Below are positions 24,356 through 35,573 of a DNA stretch of 64,000 nt, piece after piece. The notes under the pieces were generated by a model, which had not been told where the DNA came from, ran no database searches, and saw nothing but the letters and a program-made list of their open reading frames with translations. Position 1 is the stretch's first letter. Each line of letters opens with the position of its first letter. Source of the DNA: Acanthochromis polyacanthus (Eukaryota > Chordata > Actinopteri > Pomacentridae); NCBI RefSeq assembly GCF_021347895.1, contig NC_067128.1, positions 2,166,010-2,230,009 on the forward strand. Direction: 5' to 3'. The translations under genes and the position numbers were made by a program.

Positions 24356-24550
24356 GTGATCCAGAATCCAGGATCCTTTCCGGATTGCCACCAAAATTAA
24401 ATCAGCTCTTCCTCTTGTGATAGTCCACATCCCCTCAAAATTTCATCTGAATCTGCCCAGGCGTTTTTGAGTTATCTTGCTAACAGACAGACAGACAGAC
24501 ACACAGACACACAAACGCCGGGTGTCACATAACCTCCTTGGCGGGGGTAA
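24356..24550. repeat. SINE/LINE-tail-like module 4
   Basis: Same 195-bp segment as the modules at 16819 and 18946, in the same position after an A-type tRNA-derived module. Confidence 0.6.
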
Positions 24551-24983
24551 CTATGATGTTTTTTGTCCATTTTCAGATGACACACAAAACTATGACGTTG
24601 TTTGTCCATTTTCGGACGACATACTAAACTATGACGTTTTTGGTCCATTTCCGGACGACATACCAAACAATGACATTTTTGGTCAATTTTCGGACGACAT
24701 ACTAAACTATGATGTTTTTGGTCACATTTTGGAAGACATACTAAACTATGATGTTTTTTGTCCATTTTCAGAAATCATACCAAACTATGACGTTTTTGGT
24801 CCATTTTCGGACGACATACTAAACAATGACGTTTTTGGTCCATTTCCGGACGACATACTAAACTATGATGTTTATTGTCCATTTTCGGACGACATACTAA
24901 ACTATGATGTTTTTGGTCCATTTTCGGACGACATACTAAACTATGATGTTTTTTTTGGCCATTTTCGGACGACATACTAAACT

Positions 24984-25147
24984 AGAAAAGCTCTCAGAGA
25001 GTGCAGACCTCTGCCAAGGCTCGAGAGAAAAACAGGAAACCCATGCAGTAAAGGACCATGAGCTGGAATCGAATCTGCATCTCTGACACAGTTCTGTTTA
25101 CGAATCACCTTCTTAACCAGTTGAGCTATCTGGACACCGTGTTCCAA
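24984..25147 (-). repeat. tRNA-derived module 9 (B type)
   Basis: B-type copy with a few private changes near its promoter end ('tctggacaccgtgttccaa'). Beyond it the array continues only as simple units to 26314. Confidence 0.75.
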
Positions 25148-26314
25148 TTTGTGGGATGACATACTAACCTATGATGTTTTTGTCATATTTTGGCCCACAT
25201 ACGAAAACCTTCTTGGTGGAGGTAAACATAACTTCCTTGGTGGAGGTAACTATGACGTTTTTGTCATATTTTGGACGACATACTAAACTATGATGTTTTT
25301 GTCACGTTTTGGACGACATACTAAACTATGACTTTTTTGTCACGTTTTGGACGACATACTAAACTATGACTTTTTTGTCACGTTTTGGACGACATACTAA
25401 ACTATGACGTTTTTGTCACGTTTTGGACGACATACTAAACTATGACTTTTTTGTCACGTTTTGGACGACATACTAAACTATGACTTTTTTGTCACGTTTT
25501 GGACGACATACTAAACTATGACTTTTTTGTCACGTTTTGGACGACATACTAAACTATGACGTTTTTGTCACGTTTTGGACGACATACTAAACTATGACGT
25601 TTTTGTCACGTTTTGGACGACATACTAAACTATGACTTTTTTGTCACGTTTTGGACGACATACTAAACTATGACGTTTTTGTCACGTTTTTGACGACATA
25701 CTAAACTATGACGTTTTTGTCACGTTTTGGACGACATACTAAACTATGACGTTTTTGTCATTTTGGACGACATACTAAACTATGACGTTTTTGTCATTTT
25801 GGACGACATACTAAACTGTGACGTTTTTGTCACGTTTTGGACGACATACTAAACTATGACGTTTTTGTCACGTTTTGGACGACATACTAAACTATGACGT
25901 TTTTGTCATTTTGGACGACATACTAAACTGTGACGTTTTTGTCACGTTTTGGACGACATACTAAACTATGACGTTTTTGTCACGTTTTGGACGACATACT
26001 AAACTATGACGTTTTTGTCATTTTGGACGACATACTAAACTATGACGTTTTTGTCATTTTGGACGACATACTAAACTATGACGTTTTTGTCATTTTGGAC
26101 GACATACTAAACTGTGACGTTTTTGTCACGTTTTGGACGACATACTAAACTATGACGTTTTTGTCACGTTTTGGACGACATACTAAACTATGACGTTTTT
26201 GTCACGTTTTGGACGACATACTAAACTATGACGTTTTTGTCATTTTGGACGACATACTAAACTATGACGTTTTTCTCATATTTTGGACGACATACTAAAC
26301 TATGACGTTTTTGT

Positions 26315-26850
26315 CACAAGGGTCTTGGGCCGCTCGACAGGGAGGGAGGCGGGCTAAAAGGTTGTCTTTCAAATCACTCTGCAGCAATTGGGTAAGTATA
26401 CAACCAATCAGCGCAACGAATAGGCTGACGTAGTTCCTAGAGCGCCGGATTGTGGCTAAGTCCCATTAGCTTCCCAACCAGCAGAGCCAACTGGTATATG
26501 AAGGATTTGCCATATCCCGTCGGCATAAGTCCAAATACGTCTTTCTTCTCAATGAAACACTTCAGTGCCGTCCTTTGTTTATCTTTCAAGTTGAATTTTA
26601 GCTTCAAATCTTTAAGGGCTGTGGCCAAAGCCGAGTCGAAAGATAACTGTTTATTGTGCGCCGGTTGTTTCTGTCAGAATCGTCGCACCTCTGTCGTCAC
26701 TTAGTTACGCCCACCTTCTGACTCTACACTTCATGGTGATTCGTCGCCCAGTTTTAGGAGAATCCAGCCTGGAGCCTTATGGAGGGTAACTAGACCCACC
26801 CTGGCAGAGAATTAAATTCGTTGCCGTAGGTTGTCTAGCGTGGCTAGGCT
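26315..26850 (-). mobile_element. Helicase-carrying mobile element, copy 1 (left end lost)
   Basis: Homologous over its length to 46124-46696. The right end, GTCTAGCGTGGCTAGGCT, is the terminal repeat seen at both ends of the other copy. The left terminal repeat is missing: minisatellite sequence runs directly into the 'cacaagggtct' point of the element. It contains a helicase fragment on the minus strand. It was probably truncated when the array expanded or recombined. Confidence 0.7.
26437..26673 (-). pseudogene. RecQ-type helicase fragment, copy 1
   Basis: RecQ helicases are ATP-driven 3'-to-5' DNA-unwinding enzymes of recombination and replication repair. This open stretch of about 78 codons matches only the start of the helicase core. 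It has a helical lead-in (FNLKDKQRTALKCFIEKKDV), like the region just before motif I in RecQ proteins, followed by the Walker A loop GLMPTGYGKSFIYQ. The remaining motifs (DEAH box, motifs III-VI, RQC domain) are absent. There is no ATG where homology begins: the frame opens after a TGA and passes TTG at 26626-26628. It sits inside a mobile element whose second copy has the same fragment, so it travels with the element and is not a local gene. Confidence 0.65.
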
Positions 26851-26865
26851 ACCAGTTCACTGCAT

Positions 26866-27100
26866 CTGTGCTGAATTGGGTGAGTCACTTTAATGGGAGT
26901 GAGTACTTATGCAGTCACTTATTTACTATTTTATATCTTTTATATCTGACATTTCTTTGTGGAAATCTGTTTTCACTTTGAGATGAAAAACTCTCTTTTT
27001 CGTAAATTCTTGTCCAAGTAACCAAATTAAATTGACTCAGTGTTGAAAAGCAATAAAAAGCAGTTAATACTTTTCCTAGGAATTATATTTTTGAAGGTCG
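26866..27100 (+). mobile_element. Probable Tc1-like 3' remnant
   Basis: The sequence 'gagtacttatgcagtcactt' and the following 'tttactattttatatctttt', 'gaaatctgttttcactttga' and 'ccaaattaaattgactcagt' words are characteristic of the 3' untranslated part of fish Tc1-like elements, as I recall them. No transposase or terminal repeat is left. It abuts the helicase element. Confidence 0.4.
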
Positions 27101-27717
27101 TGTTGACTTCTGACATGTATTGAAGAATGTAGCCCTGATTTTTTTGAAAGGGGTTCGTTCTCCAGCCTCTCTGGGTTATGGGCGATAAAGCAGCTACAGT
27201 TTCTCTTTGAATAATAAAAACAACATGGCAGGACAGGAGACACTTGACCTCTGCAGCACATTGTTCCTCCCTTGTTACACTAACATCTGTCCCACCATAA
27301 AAAGTGGCAGGTAAATCGCAAAATTATTCTCAGCCGAGTGGGTTGTAAAAGCTACTCTAATTATACACATATAAATTTACATATAAAGCAACCGATAATG
27401 GAGTAATCGAAAAAAAATCAATAAATTTCTACATTAAAATATCCTAAAGATGTAATGTGTGTGCAAAGGCCTCATCTGTCTTTCCCATAACTTAACATGT
27501 TTTACTTTTGTCATGGTGGCTGTAATTTATTGAATTTGTTGAGTTACTGTGGCATATGGTTGCTCAGCGACATAAAGGAAGATGTGATTGTGATTCTGCT
27601 ATTATGTTCAGTGATGAGCTTTGTGGTTGTTGAAAATCAGCTGGTGACCACAGTTTGACTGAAACCCATCAGAAAACCACTGGGTGATAAAAAAAACAAA
27701 ACAAAAACCTATCCTTC
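27101..27717. other. Unique non-coding stretch
   Basis: No gene or repeat is recognised. Confidence 0.4.
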
Positions 27718-28470
27718 ACTGGTGGAGAAAGTATTTACATCCTTTACTTAAGTAAATATACTAATATGGCCCTGTAAGAGTACTAAGTTACAAGTAAAAG
27801 TCCTGAATTAAAAAGTTTTACTGTTGAATTATAAAAAACATGCTTAAAGTACTAAAAGTTCAAGTATTAAATGCAAAAAAGAGTCCTTTCTGACTGTTGT
27901 ACATTGAAATACATTATATAATAGGTTATTTTACATTAATGCACACATCAATGTAAAAGCAGGATGTTCCTGTTATAGTTGCTTAGGTAAAACTAATTTT
28001 CAACTGTTTTTTCTAGGACTGCAATCAATGATCTTTTTCATTCTGGAATAATCTGTTGATTATTTTTCCATCTAAATGATGAGCCAAACAGTTGTAAATT
28101 TTGTGTTAATTGAGTATTTGATTAATACCAAAACAATCTTAATAAATATAATGATGTGTTTTTCAAAAATAATAATAGTTCAACTTCACAGTAATTCAGT
28201 TGTGCTTGTATAAACTGTTAGGTAGATACATTTACAATAAGATATGTTTTTAAGGTTATTCATGTTTTGTGTGCAAAAACCTTAGTTTTTAAATCCGCTG
28301 AAGCTGTAACAGAAATGCTGTGAAGAAAAAATATGCAGTATTTATCTCTAAAATGTGGTTCAGTATAAGTATAAAGTTGCACGAAAAGAAAATACTCAAG
28401 CAAAGTTCAAGTAACTCAAATTTGTTATATATTTGAGTAAATGTACTGAGTTACATTCTAATTCTGCTAA
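27718..28470. mobile_element. Decayed hAT-like non-autonomous element
   Basis: The left part reads CACTGGTGGAGAAAGTATTTA followed by 'cctttacttaagtaaa' and 'tacaagtaaaagtcctg'. The right part reads 'agtaactcaaatttgtta' and 'gagtaaatgtactgagttac'. These are the paired termini of a common fish element with CAGTGGTGGAAAGTA-type ends. The inverted ends are strongly eroded and no target duplication is visible. Confidence 0.5.
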
Positions 28471-30416
28471 TCCTATATTGTTAAAAGTATATATTTAAAT
28501 AAAAGGACTAAAACTTCACCTGGTATAGATTTTTACTCATCTATAATGTCACTTCATTCCATGATAAAAACTCATTACAGATGGTATCAGAGACTCAAAC
28601 AACATTCTCTCTCAGGATGTTCTTTTCTGATGACTCACGCTGGTCTGGATTCTCACACTGCTGTTTAATTGGCTTCTTTGGAAATGTGGCGACTGAGACG
28701 ACAACAGCGTGTGAGTCACATCTTTTAACACTCATTAAACCACTCAGTGACCCTGCGCTCCCTGCACCAGGCATCTGCATTCATTAAACACATTCAACAG
28801 CAACTTGCAGGTTGAAGTTTTCAATAAATGTAATATTTCTCAGGGGCGACTGTTCGGAAAGTTAATGTGGAATTAATATGGTTTATAAGACACTTTGCAA
28901 TTCATCAGTCTAACCCGCCACTTTGTCATCATGGAGAATGATTGAGTTTTTGCACAACCTTCAGCTTGTCCAGCAACAGAGCAAACTTTCAAGTCTTGTG
29001 TTGGTGAAGAGTTGAGACTTTATTGTTGCATTTGAAGCAAAAAATGTTATCATGTGGGGCACTCATTTTAGGCAGAAGGATTAAATTTGCAGAGAAACGA
29101 TGGAGTTCTGGATAACATGTCTGAGTTAAGACTGTGTAGCCCTGATACTGCATCAGTTCCACCATCAGCTTCTGGTTCTGGAGAAATGGTCTCAGATCAG
29201 TCAGAGATTTAGCTCAGCGCACTGTAGTTCGAGCTTTTATGCTTTGCAAACATCCAACTGCCTCTTTAAAATGTGTTGGTTTCTGTTGGAAAGGCGAGAT
29301 TTGCAAGTTTGAAAGTTATTCATAAAGATATTGTAGTAAATCTGTTGACTACTTTATATTAAATAAGTCAGAAAGCCTTGGAGTCTGACCAGTCTTTTCT
29401 TCAGGAGGAAATGACATCATGAGGAGCAGGTCATGTGATCTGGAATTAACACACTTCCTGGAGAGGAGTTTTTGGAACTTAGTGGAAAGGGATTTCTTTG
29501 TACATCCTCGGTGCATGTTGGGAAACATCTGACTTTTATCTCTCAGCTGATTGGTTTGGATGGTGACTCAGCAGTGTGATGTTTGAGGCAAACTTTTCAT
29601 TTCACATTAGAATCAGAAGTATTTAATTGAGGGGAAACTTGTCATGTTACAGCTGCTCCCATTCAAAGTCTTCGAAATTGGGCCTGACTCATAGAGAAGT
29701 TTGTCTCATTTTGAAAGTTAATCAGCCAGAAAGTATTGTGTATTATGCTATTGTATATTAACTTCGGATTGATTTAGTGCTTGAGGTATACAGCAACACA
29801 AATAATTCTGGTGAGGGATTCTTAAAATGACATCAGTACAGAATATCTGACAGAGCAGTAATAAAAGCTATTATTTTCTGTTTCTTTCTACTGCATTTGA
29901 CCATTTATTAGTGTTTATCAGGTCTGATCAGCTGATTGATGTACAGTAACAAACTGATCTGATGCTGATTTCCACAGATCACAGATCAACTGTTTCAAAG
30001 GCTCTCCGGTCATAATAAAAACTACTAGACACAAACTCAGACACACGCCTGAGAACGTTTGAATGAACTGGTGTGTTTTGGTCACTTCTGCATAGACTGA
30101 AGGCCGCTGGGAGCTGCTCATCTTCACTGTCGAAGTGCATTTCACCTCAGACGAAACCATTAATTTCTCCTTGATTGCCTTTTATGTCTCTCAGTCCTTG
30201 TCTGTCCCTCGTCTCTGTGACACCCAGCAGGCTGATAATTAGAAAGCTGAGGTCCGTCTGATGAATTTGCATTCTGGACCTCTTCAGTGTCAGACTCCTC
30301 TCAGGATCCATATTTTCTGACATCATGATGAGATTGCGTTTTTGTGGGGTGTGCATAAAGCTATACTTAACGGTGCAACATCAAGACATCCAGTTTCTGC
30401 TACATTATTCTACACA
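28471..30416. other. Unique non-coding stretch
   Basis: About 1.9 kb without a recognisable gene. Short open frames (for example 28581-28787 and 29918-30160) overlap or lack domain-like sequence. Confidence 0.45.
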
Positions 30417-30419
30417 TTA

Positions 30420-31489
30420 CAGTTTTTCTCGGTCGCTTAGGTACATTTCTCAGATCTGAATTGAAATTCCCAAAACTACTTGTTCAATCTTTACATCATT
30501 GTGTCACTTGTGCACATCAAAAAGCAGTTTCTCATTTCTTTGAATAAGTTGCAACTGCTTTGGTGCATCCATGCAAATGATTCTGTACAATTCTCTGCTG
30601 TTTCCTCCTTTATCAGCTGCTTCTGTCCTGTTGATCTAAATGTATTCTAACGGGTCTCTGTTGAATAGTCTCACCCTCCACAACATTTAGGCATTAGTTC
30701 ATCACATCAGTCTGTAAAATGGTTGAACAAGTTGTCAAGGGTATTTCTAGACATTTCCATTAGACCTTTTTTTCTAAATCTATCCTGAATTGGTAAATTG
30801 CTCCCAGGTGAGTCTTGAATTTCTCTAAAGAAGGGAAATGTGTGAAGGGCTAGAATTTTCTGAAATCACTCAAAGACACAAGAGAAGATATTTGTGATGT
30901 GGATGAGAATTTGTGGCCCAACAGACAGGAGGTGTAGGAAGACTGCTCTGTAATTCCTACAGCACTGCATGTACAGTTTCCCTAAGGAGATTGTCCTATG
31001 TTCACATTTCTACTCCTGTTTTTTGTTGTTGTTGTTTTGTACTTCGTGCAATGCAGCGCTGCTTTGCTTTCTGTGTCACAATGACGTGGTCTGTGGATAA
31101 ATTACAAACAGTAAAAGCCTAAATGTGAATCTTGTCCAGTCTCTTGCAATCAATCTCCCACATTCACTAAGGTGTAACTTACAATTTACAATATTTACCA
31201 TTAAAATTTTAGCCACAGTTTCTATCAGAATATGCCTCCACAGAACACTGTTAGAATGACAGCATGACTCAGCAATCTGACCGCCTGATCCACACAATGA
31301 CACAAGGACTGGTCATTCTGATGCACTGACACCTTCACCGACAGATATTTCCTTTTGAGAGATGAACTAAGGATTCTGAGCAAGAGACTGGCTTCTGCAG
31401 GTAATCCATGGTGTTTTGATAAATGCACTTCCTGTTTTGCAAATGCCGAGGATGATTCGAGAAATGCACCAAAGCGACTGAGAAAAACT
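30420..31489. mobile_element. 1.07-kb element with 36-bp inverted ends and TTA flanks
   Basis: The left end CAGTTTTTCTCGGTCGCTTA and the right end, whose complement is AGTTTTTCTCAGTCGCTTTG, are inverted repeats extending about 36 bp with several mismatches. TTA lies outside both ends (30417-30419 and 31490-31492). A 3-bp TWA duplication is typical of PIF/Harbinger-type elements. No transposase frame is visible, so this is a non-autonomous or internally deleted member. The right end is uncertain by one base. Confidence 0.6.
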
Positions 31490-31492
31490 TTA

Positions 31493-33622
31493 AATCTCAG
31501 GTGTTGCCAGCCTGCGAGTAGCTCTTTAAATGATGTGATATGCCGTGAAGGTCTCAGGCACTTAAAGTAAAGAGACGATGCTTTTAGAAATAACGCAAGT
31601 TTCTAGTTGGAGTCAGACTGCAAAATGAATCTGGGTTCGTTCAGACGCGTCCCCGATGCTGCTGGATAAGAATCTGTGCACCGTACTGTACAGCGGAGAT
31701 GCTAATCAGCAGAATTCCTACTCATCCGAATAGAAAACATATCTCCCTGAATCTGGGCGACGGAGACAAGCAGGCAGCGATCGCATTCTCTCACTCCGCT
31801 CGGGATCTTTGTCGTCCGAGGCACCGACCGGGACCCTCATATTGTGCAATTGTTGAAAGTTCATTTTCTCCCTGATATGCAAGCGGCAAAATCAACAGTG
31901 ACAATTCAATTTTCCACGTTCCACGACCGTTGAGCCGCTCCCGAACCCAAACCACACACATCTGCTGATAAGCGTCTCCACACAGCGAGGAAAGTCGGTG
32001 CCAAATGCGGTTTGCACAGCATCTCTTTGACCTTGGCATGATTGCCTGTGAGGCACTTTAATTTAATCAGCTTCCCCAAGCTTGAAGCTGTGCTCATTGT
32101 TAAGGAGAGCAGGACCGGGGAGCAGTAGCCACACATGTCCACACACACACAAGGTGTACTCCTTCTTGTGCTGAGGCAAGGGTAGCGGCACACCAAAGCT
32201 CCAGGGACTGGGGCCTCACATCCACACAAAGGCCAGCAGACAGAGGAGTTTGCCAGGCATCTCCATCAAACAGGCCCGTCTCTAATTATGTCATCAATCA
32301 GGGATGAGATGACGGGCAGGTACTCAATTAATGGCCATTGGAATGCAGCGCCGGGTCTTCGGGCACCGTGCCATCTCTGTCATCTTAGACAGGCAGCAGG
32401 ACATACACATCAATGCACCCGGAGAATGCACGAGGCCGGGGCCAGGACAAACACATGCTGCCATTGTACGGGGCCCGAAAGAATGTCCAGGCTGCATTCT
32501 TCACTGCTGAATTAATCTTCTGCTTTGGAGGGAATCTTAAAGATCACAGCGCCACGTTAGCTCGTTAGTACCATCCTTCTTTTGTTGTCCTTATTGCAGT
32601 AAAATGTTTTTATGGCTTCGCGTTACTTGTCCATCTGCTTCTCTGACTTGCTCGAATGATGCATTGTCGCAGTTTTATGGCTTTTAAAACTGGCCTAATA
32701 TGGCCGCCGTATAATTTATTTTAAGTCGTTTGGTTCAAGAGGTGACACTCTGGGACTGTGTTTTGGCATTTGGACAGGACAGCGATTAGCCTGCTTGGGT
32801 GATGTAGTTAAACTGTAAAAATTTAAAGGTGCACTGTGGAGTTCTTGACCCCAATAGTGGTGCTTTAATAATGTGGGCTTTGAATATCCTAAACGACATC
32901 TATTAGGGAAAGTGGATGCATGCTTTGAGATGGTGGACCATTATTTCCAATATAAGTTGCTCACAAGCTTTCAAAATTCTCAGAAAGATCTTCATTTTTT
33001 GGTAAATCTGAATAAATACTAAGTCTGTTTAAAACTATTTCTGCTCATTTATTCATCAGAATGTGTTTAGATCTCTATAAATCCATCTGTCCTCATTCCT
33101 AGACTCCCTCTGCTCTCCAACAGACTGTTTTGGAAGCTGTTGGCATCAAATTTGCATTATTCATGAGCACCTACTCCGATTGGCCGGAGGTGTGACCCTC
33201 AGGTGAACGGGGAGGGGAAGAACCTGCTGTTGCACATTTGAGACTTAAGCAGGATGTGTTAGAAGATTATGTCTGAGTTCACTATAATATGCAAGTAATT
33301 TTTGGCCAGCTCAGCCTCCAAACACTGTTTGCTGATAAGAGAAGGAAGCTTGTCTCCCAAAAAAAATGACACAGCTCCTCCTGACATAAATGTTGATCTT
33401 GTAGAAGGATGTGTTGAAGCTTTTTAGCTGGAGAACAACCAGCAATAACACACCTCCAGTGTCAGGGCTCCAGCGTGTGATCAGAAATCAGTCAAGTGCA
33501 ACTGAACATATTCATTGGTACTGCTGGTGTGTCTGACATACTGCAGGACTGTCTCTGTGTCTGTGGGCGGCTCAGCGGGGAAGATAAAATCACTTGGTGT
33601 TGATGGATCTACTGCAGTAGCT
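31493..33622. other. Unique non-coding stretch
   Basis: No gene is recognised. The 31650-32560 part is comparatively GC-balanced and free of repeats, which is where conserved regulatory DNA might be looked for; I cannot judge conservation from one sequence. Confidence 0.4.
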
Positions 33623-33633
33623 TAGTGGGAACT

Positions 33634-34258
33634 GGGGCTGGACCTGAATATCCGGAATATCCGAATATTCGTTCGCTACTGCGGTATCCGGATATTAATT
33701 TTGGTATCCGAATATTCGGGTCCAGCCCCCGTTACCAGGCGGAACGAATATTCGGCGTTACTGTCTTCCCTCCGCCTTCATCCCGTCGTGTGATCACATA
33801 GACATATACACATATGTCTATGTGATCACCCCCTCCTCCCCCCAGATGAAAATAGGAATATTCGGATCTTGTCTCTTCCCTTCGCCTTCGGCCCACTTCG
33901 GCTCATCCCGCAGTGTTCGGCTCATCTCGGCTCCTCCATTCGTGTTTGTTACCACCATCCGAATGGCCGGGTTGCTGCCGACTCTGACGTCACGCTTCAC
34001 TTCGTTGCATAAACACAAGAGAAGATGCTGAAGACCTCCGCTGTTTGAGAATTCTTCAGTCTAACTGAAGACAAAATGAAGGCAGTGTGCAAAGTTTGCG
34101 TCCGGGAGACCAGACAAATGGATCCGAATATTCAGGCCGTCTCCGCCACATCCCCCCACCACCCCGTCGGACGTTACGGAGCGGAACGAATATTCGGATA
34201 TTCGTCTTTAATAGGGCCCGAATGTCCGGAGACCAGAAACCACTATTCGGGCCAGCTC
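33634..34258. mobile_element. AATATTCG-rich element with 11-bp flanking repeats
   Basis: Direct repeats TAGTGGGAACT flank it (33623-33633 and 34259-34269). The ends GGGGCTGGACC and GGCCAGCTC are inverted. The first 97 bp (33634-33730) form a self-contained palindromic block bounded by GGGGCTGGACC and GGTCCAGCCCC. The interior holds an 18-bp-arm hairpin (33790-33829) and a short plus-strand frame from 34076 beginning MKAVCKVC. A Cys-x2-Cys of this type occurs in the BED zinc finger of hAT transposases, but no His/Cys partner is preserved. Confidence 0.6.
33790..33829. repeat. 18-bp-arm hairpin
   Basis: GTGATCACATAGACATAT and its exact reverse complement flank a 4-nt spacer. It is internal to the surrounding AATATTCG-rich element. 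Confidence 0.85.
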
Positions 34259-34269
34259 TAGTGGGAACT

Positions 34270-34617
34270 AGAGGCTTCACTGTGTACAGCCTCCTAGTAA
34301 TGTCTATGAAGCATGTTTGGAGGTTTGGGAGCATAAAAAAACAACCAGGGTTACACTCTCCTCCTGAACTGCACTGACTTCCCCAATTGAAATCTTAAAA
34401 TAAGCACAACATCTCCAAGAAATTCATCCTGAGCCACGACAGACGGATGACTGGGGGCTTTTCAGCACCAGGCAGCAGCAAACTGAAGCAATGAAGAGTC
34501 AAAAACAATAAGAAAATTTAATACAAGTTACCTCCGAATAACTTTAAAACACTCATCATACTAATGAAAAAGAATGGGCTAAACTTACTTAACATTTATC
34601 TGCATCTTTACTTGTGT
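34270..34617. other. Unique non-coding stretch
   Basis: No gene or repeat is seen. Confidence 0.35.
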
Positions 34618-34625
34618 TGACAATA

Positions 34626-34790
34626 GGGCTGGCCCGAATAGGGGTTTCTTTCCGACCGGGGGGGGGGATATTAATTTTGGTATCCAAATATTTGGATACC
34701 AAAATTAATATGTGGATACCGCCGTAGCGAACGAATATTCGGATATTCGGGTTATTCGGGATATTCGGGATATTCGGGTCCAGCCCCAGT
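34626..34790. mobile_element. 165-bp AATATTCG-type miniature element
   Basis: It starts GGGCTGGCCCGAATA and ends ATTCGGGTCCAGCCCCAGT, with inverted GGGCTGG ends. It is flanked by TGACAATA (34618-34625) and CGACAATA (34791-34798), a probable 8-bp duplication with one change. The middle contains a perfect 44-bp palindrome (34668-34711). It is related to the end block of 33634-34258. Confidence 0.6.
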
Positions 34791-34803
34791 CGACAATAAA
34801 GTA

Positions 34804-35193
34804 CAGCCATGGCCATAAGTTTGGACACAAGTACCATGACGCTTGTGAATCTTAGAAAATACCACAAAATACTGAAGTGTTTGGGTGATAATACACAACT
34901 CCTGAGAACTATATTAAGTTTCATATTTAAAAAAACATCAAAAGAGTTTGGTGTCATTTTGTTATTCTTACCAAATTCGGTTGTGAAAGTACTGCATTTT
35001 TTTTGTTATTTTCTTCTAATGTATGTTTTGGGAACAAAGTTGTTCCAGTTGTTGGAATTTATTGATAATATTATATCCCTTGTTGATTTGTTGACTAATT
35101 AAACTGGTGCTGTCAAAAAATATTAGTTATGTTCTGTAATAGACATCAAAACAGACATAAGTCATGTTGTGTCCAAACTTATGGCCATGGCTG
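34804..35193. mobile_element. Tc1-type non-autonomous element, 390 bp
   Basis: Perfect 27-bp inverted ends begin CAGCCATGGCCATAAGTTTG. A TA lies directly outside each end (34802-34803 and 35194-35195). The AT-rich interior does not encode a transposase. It landed within a few bases of the preceding miniature element. Confidence 0.8.
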
Positions 35194-35573
35194 TACATAC
35201 TGTGTTAGAAATTATCAGTGTGTTTGGGAACTGGCAAAAAAGATGACAGAAATTATTATCTGGTGCCAAAAAGGCACATTGAAAAGGTTTGTGTGCACCT
35301 AAATAAAAAAAATGTCACACTACTGCAACCAGTGTTCTCAGCCATCTTATAAAATATAGTAACATAATGAAAAAGTTCAAAAAAGAAAACTTTCACATAT
35401 TCTATGTTCATTAAAACGAGAAAGGAAATATTTTAGGCTCTTTTTGTTTTCATTTTCATCCAAATCAGAAATCTATTACCTCAAATTATTAGAATATGTC
35501 CTAAGATTAATCAAAGAAGAATTTACAATCCAAAAATGTCCAACTTCTGACAAGCATATTAATTTAACACTTT

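Larger units (their letters stand above)
15503..26314. repeat. Higher-order minisatellite array, about 10.8 kb
   Basis: The base unit is 38 bp (core 'ttggacgacatactaaac', then 'tatgacgtttttgtca'). There is a 39-bp variant containing 'ggtccattttcggacgac' and, near 25750-26260, a 34-bp variant lacking four bases ('gtcattttggacg'). I estimate a couple of hundred units. Nine 164-bp tRNA-derived modules and four 195-bp SINE/LINE-tail-like modules interrupt the units in a repeated order. The blocks starting at 16577, 18704 and 24114 are clear copies of one another. Overlapping open frames of up to 167 codons on both strands arise because 39 bp is exactly 13 codons. Confidence 0.95.

Noticed and set aside
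24477..24980. 167-codon acidic repeat protein
   Set aside because: The 13-residue period is simply the 39-bp satellite unit read in frame; the opposite strand is open as well.
16570..25162. Repeated 61-codon minus-strand frames containing RIAQLVKK-like peptides
   Set aside because: These are translations of the tRNA-derived modules. Peptides of the IAQLV type are a known false product of translating tRNA-like DNA.
15503..26314. CRISPR-like array
   Set aside because: Units are contiguous and lack unique spacers, and the window is vertebrate-type DNA.
26450..26704. 84-codon plus-strand frame opposite the helicase fragment (also at 46295-46549)
   Set aside because: It is the antisense shadow of the RecQ-type fragment, which has the recognisable ATP-binding motif on the minus strand.
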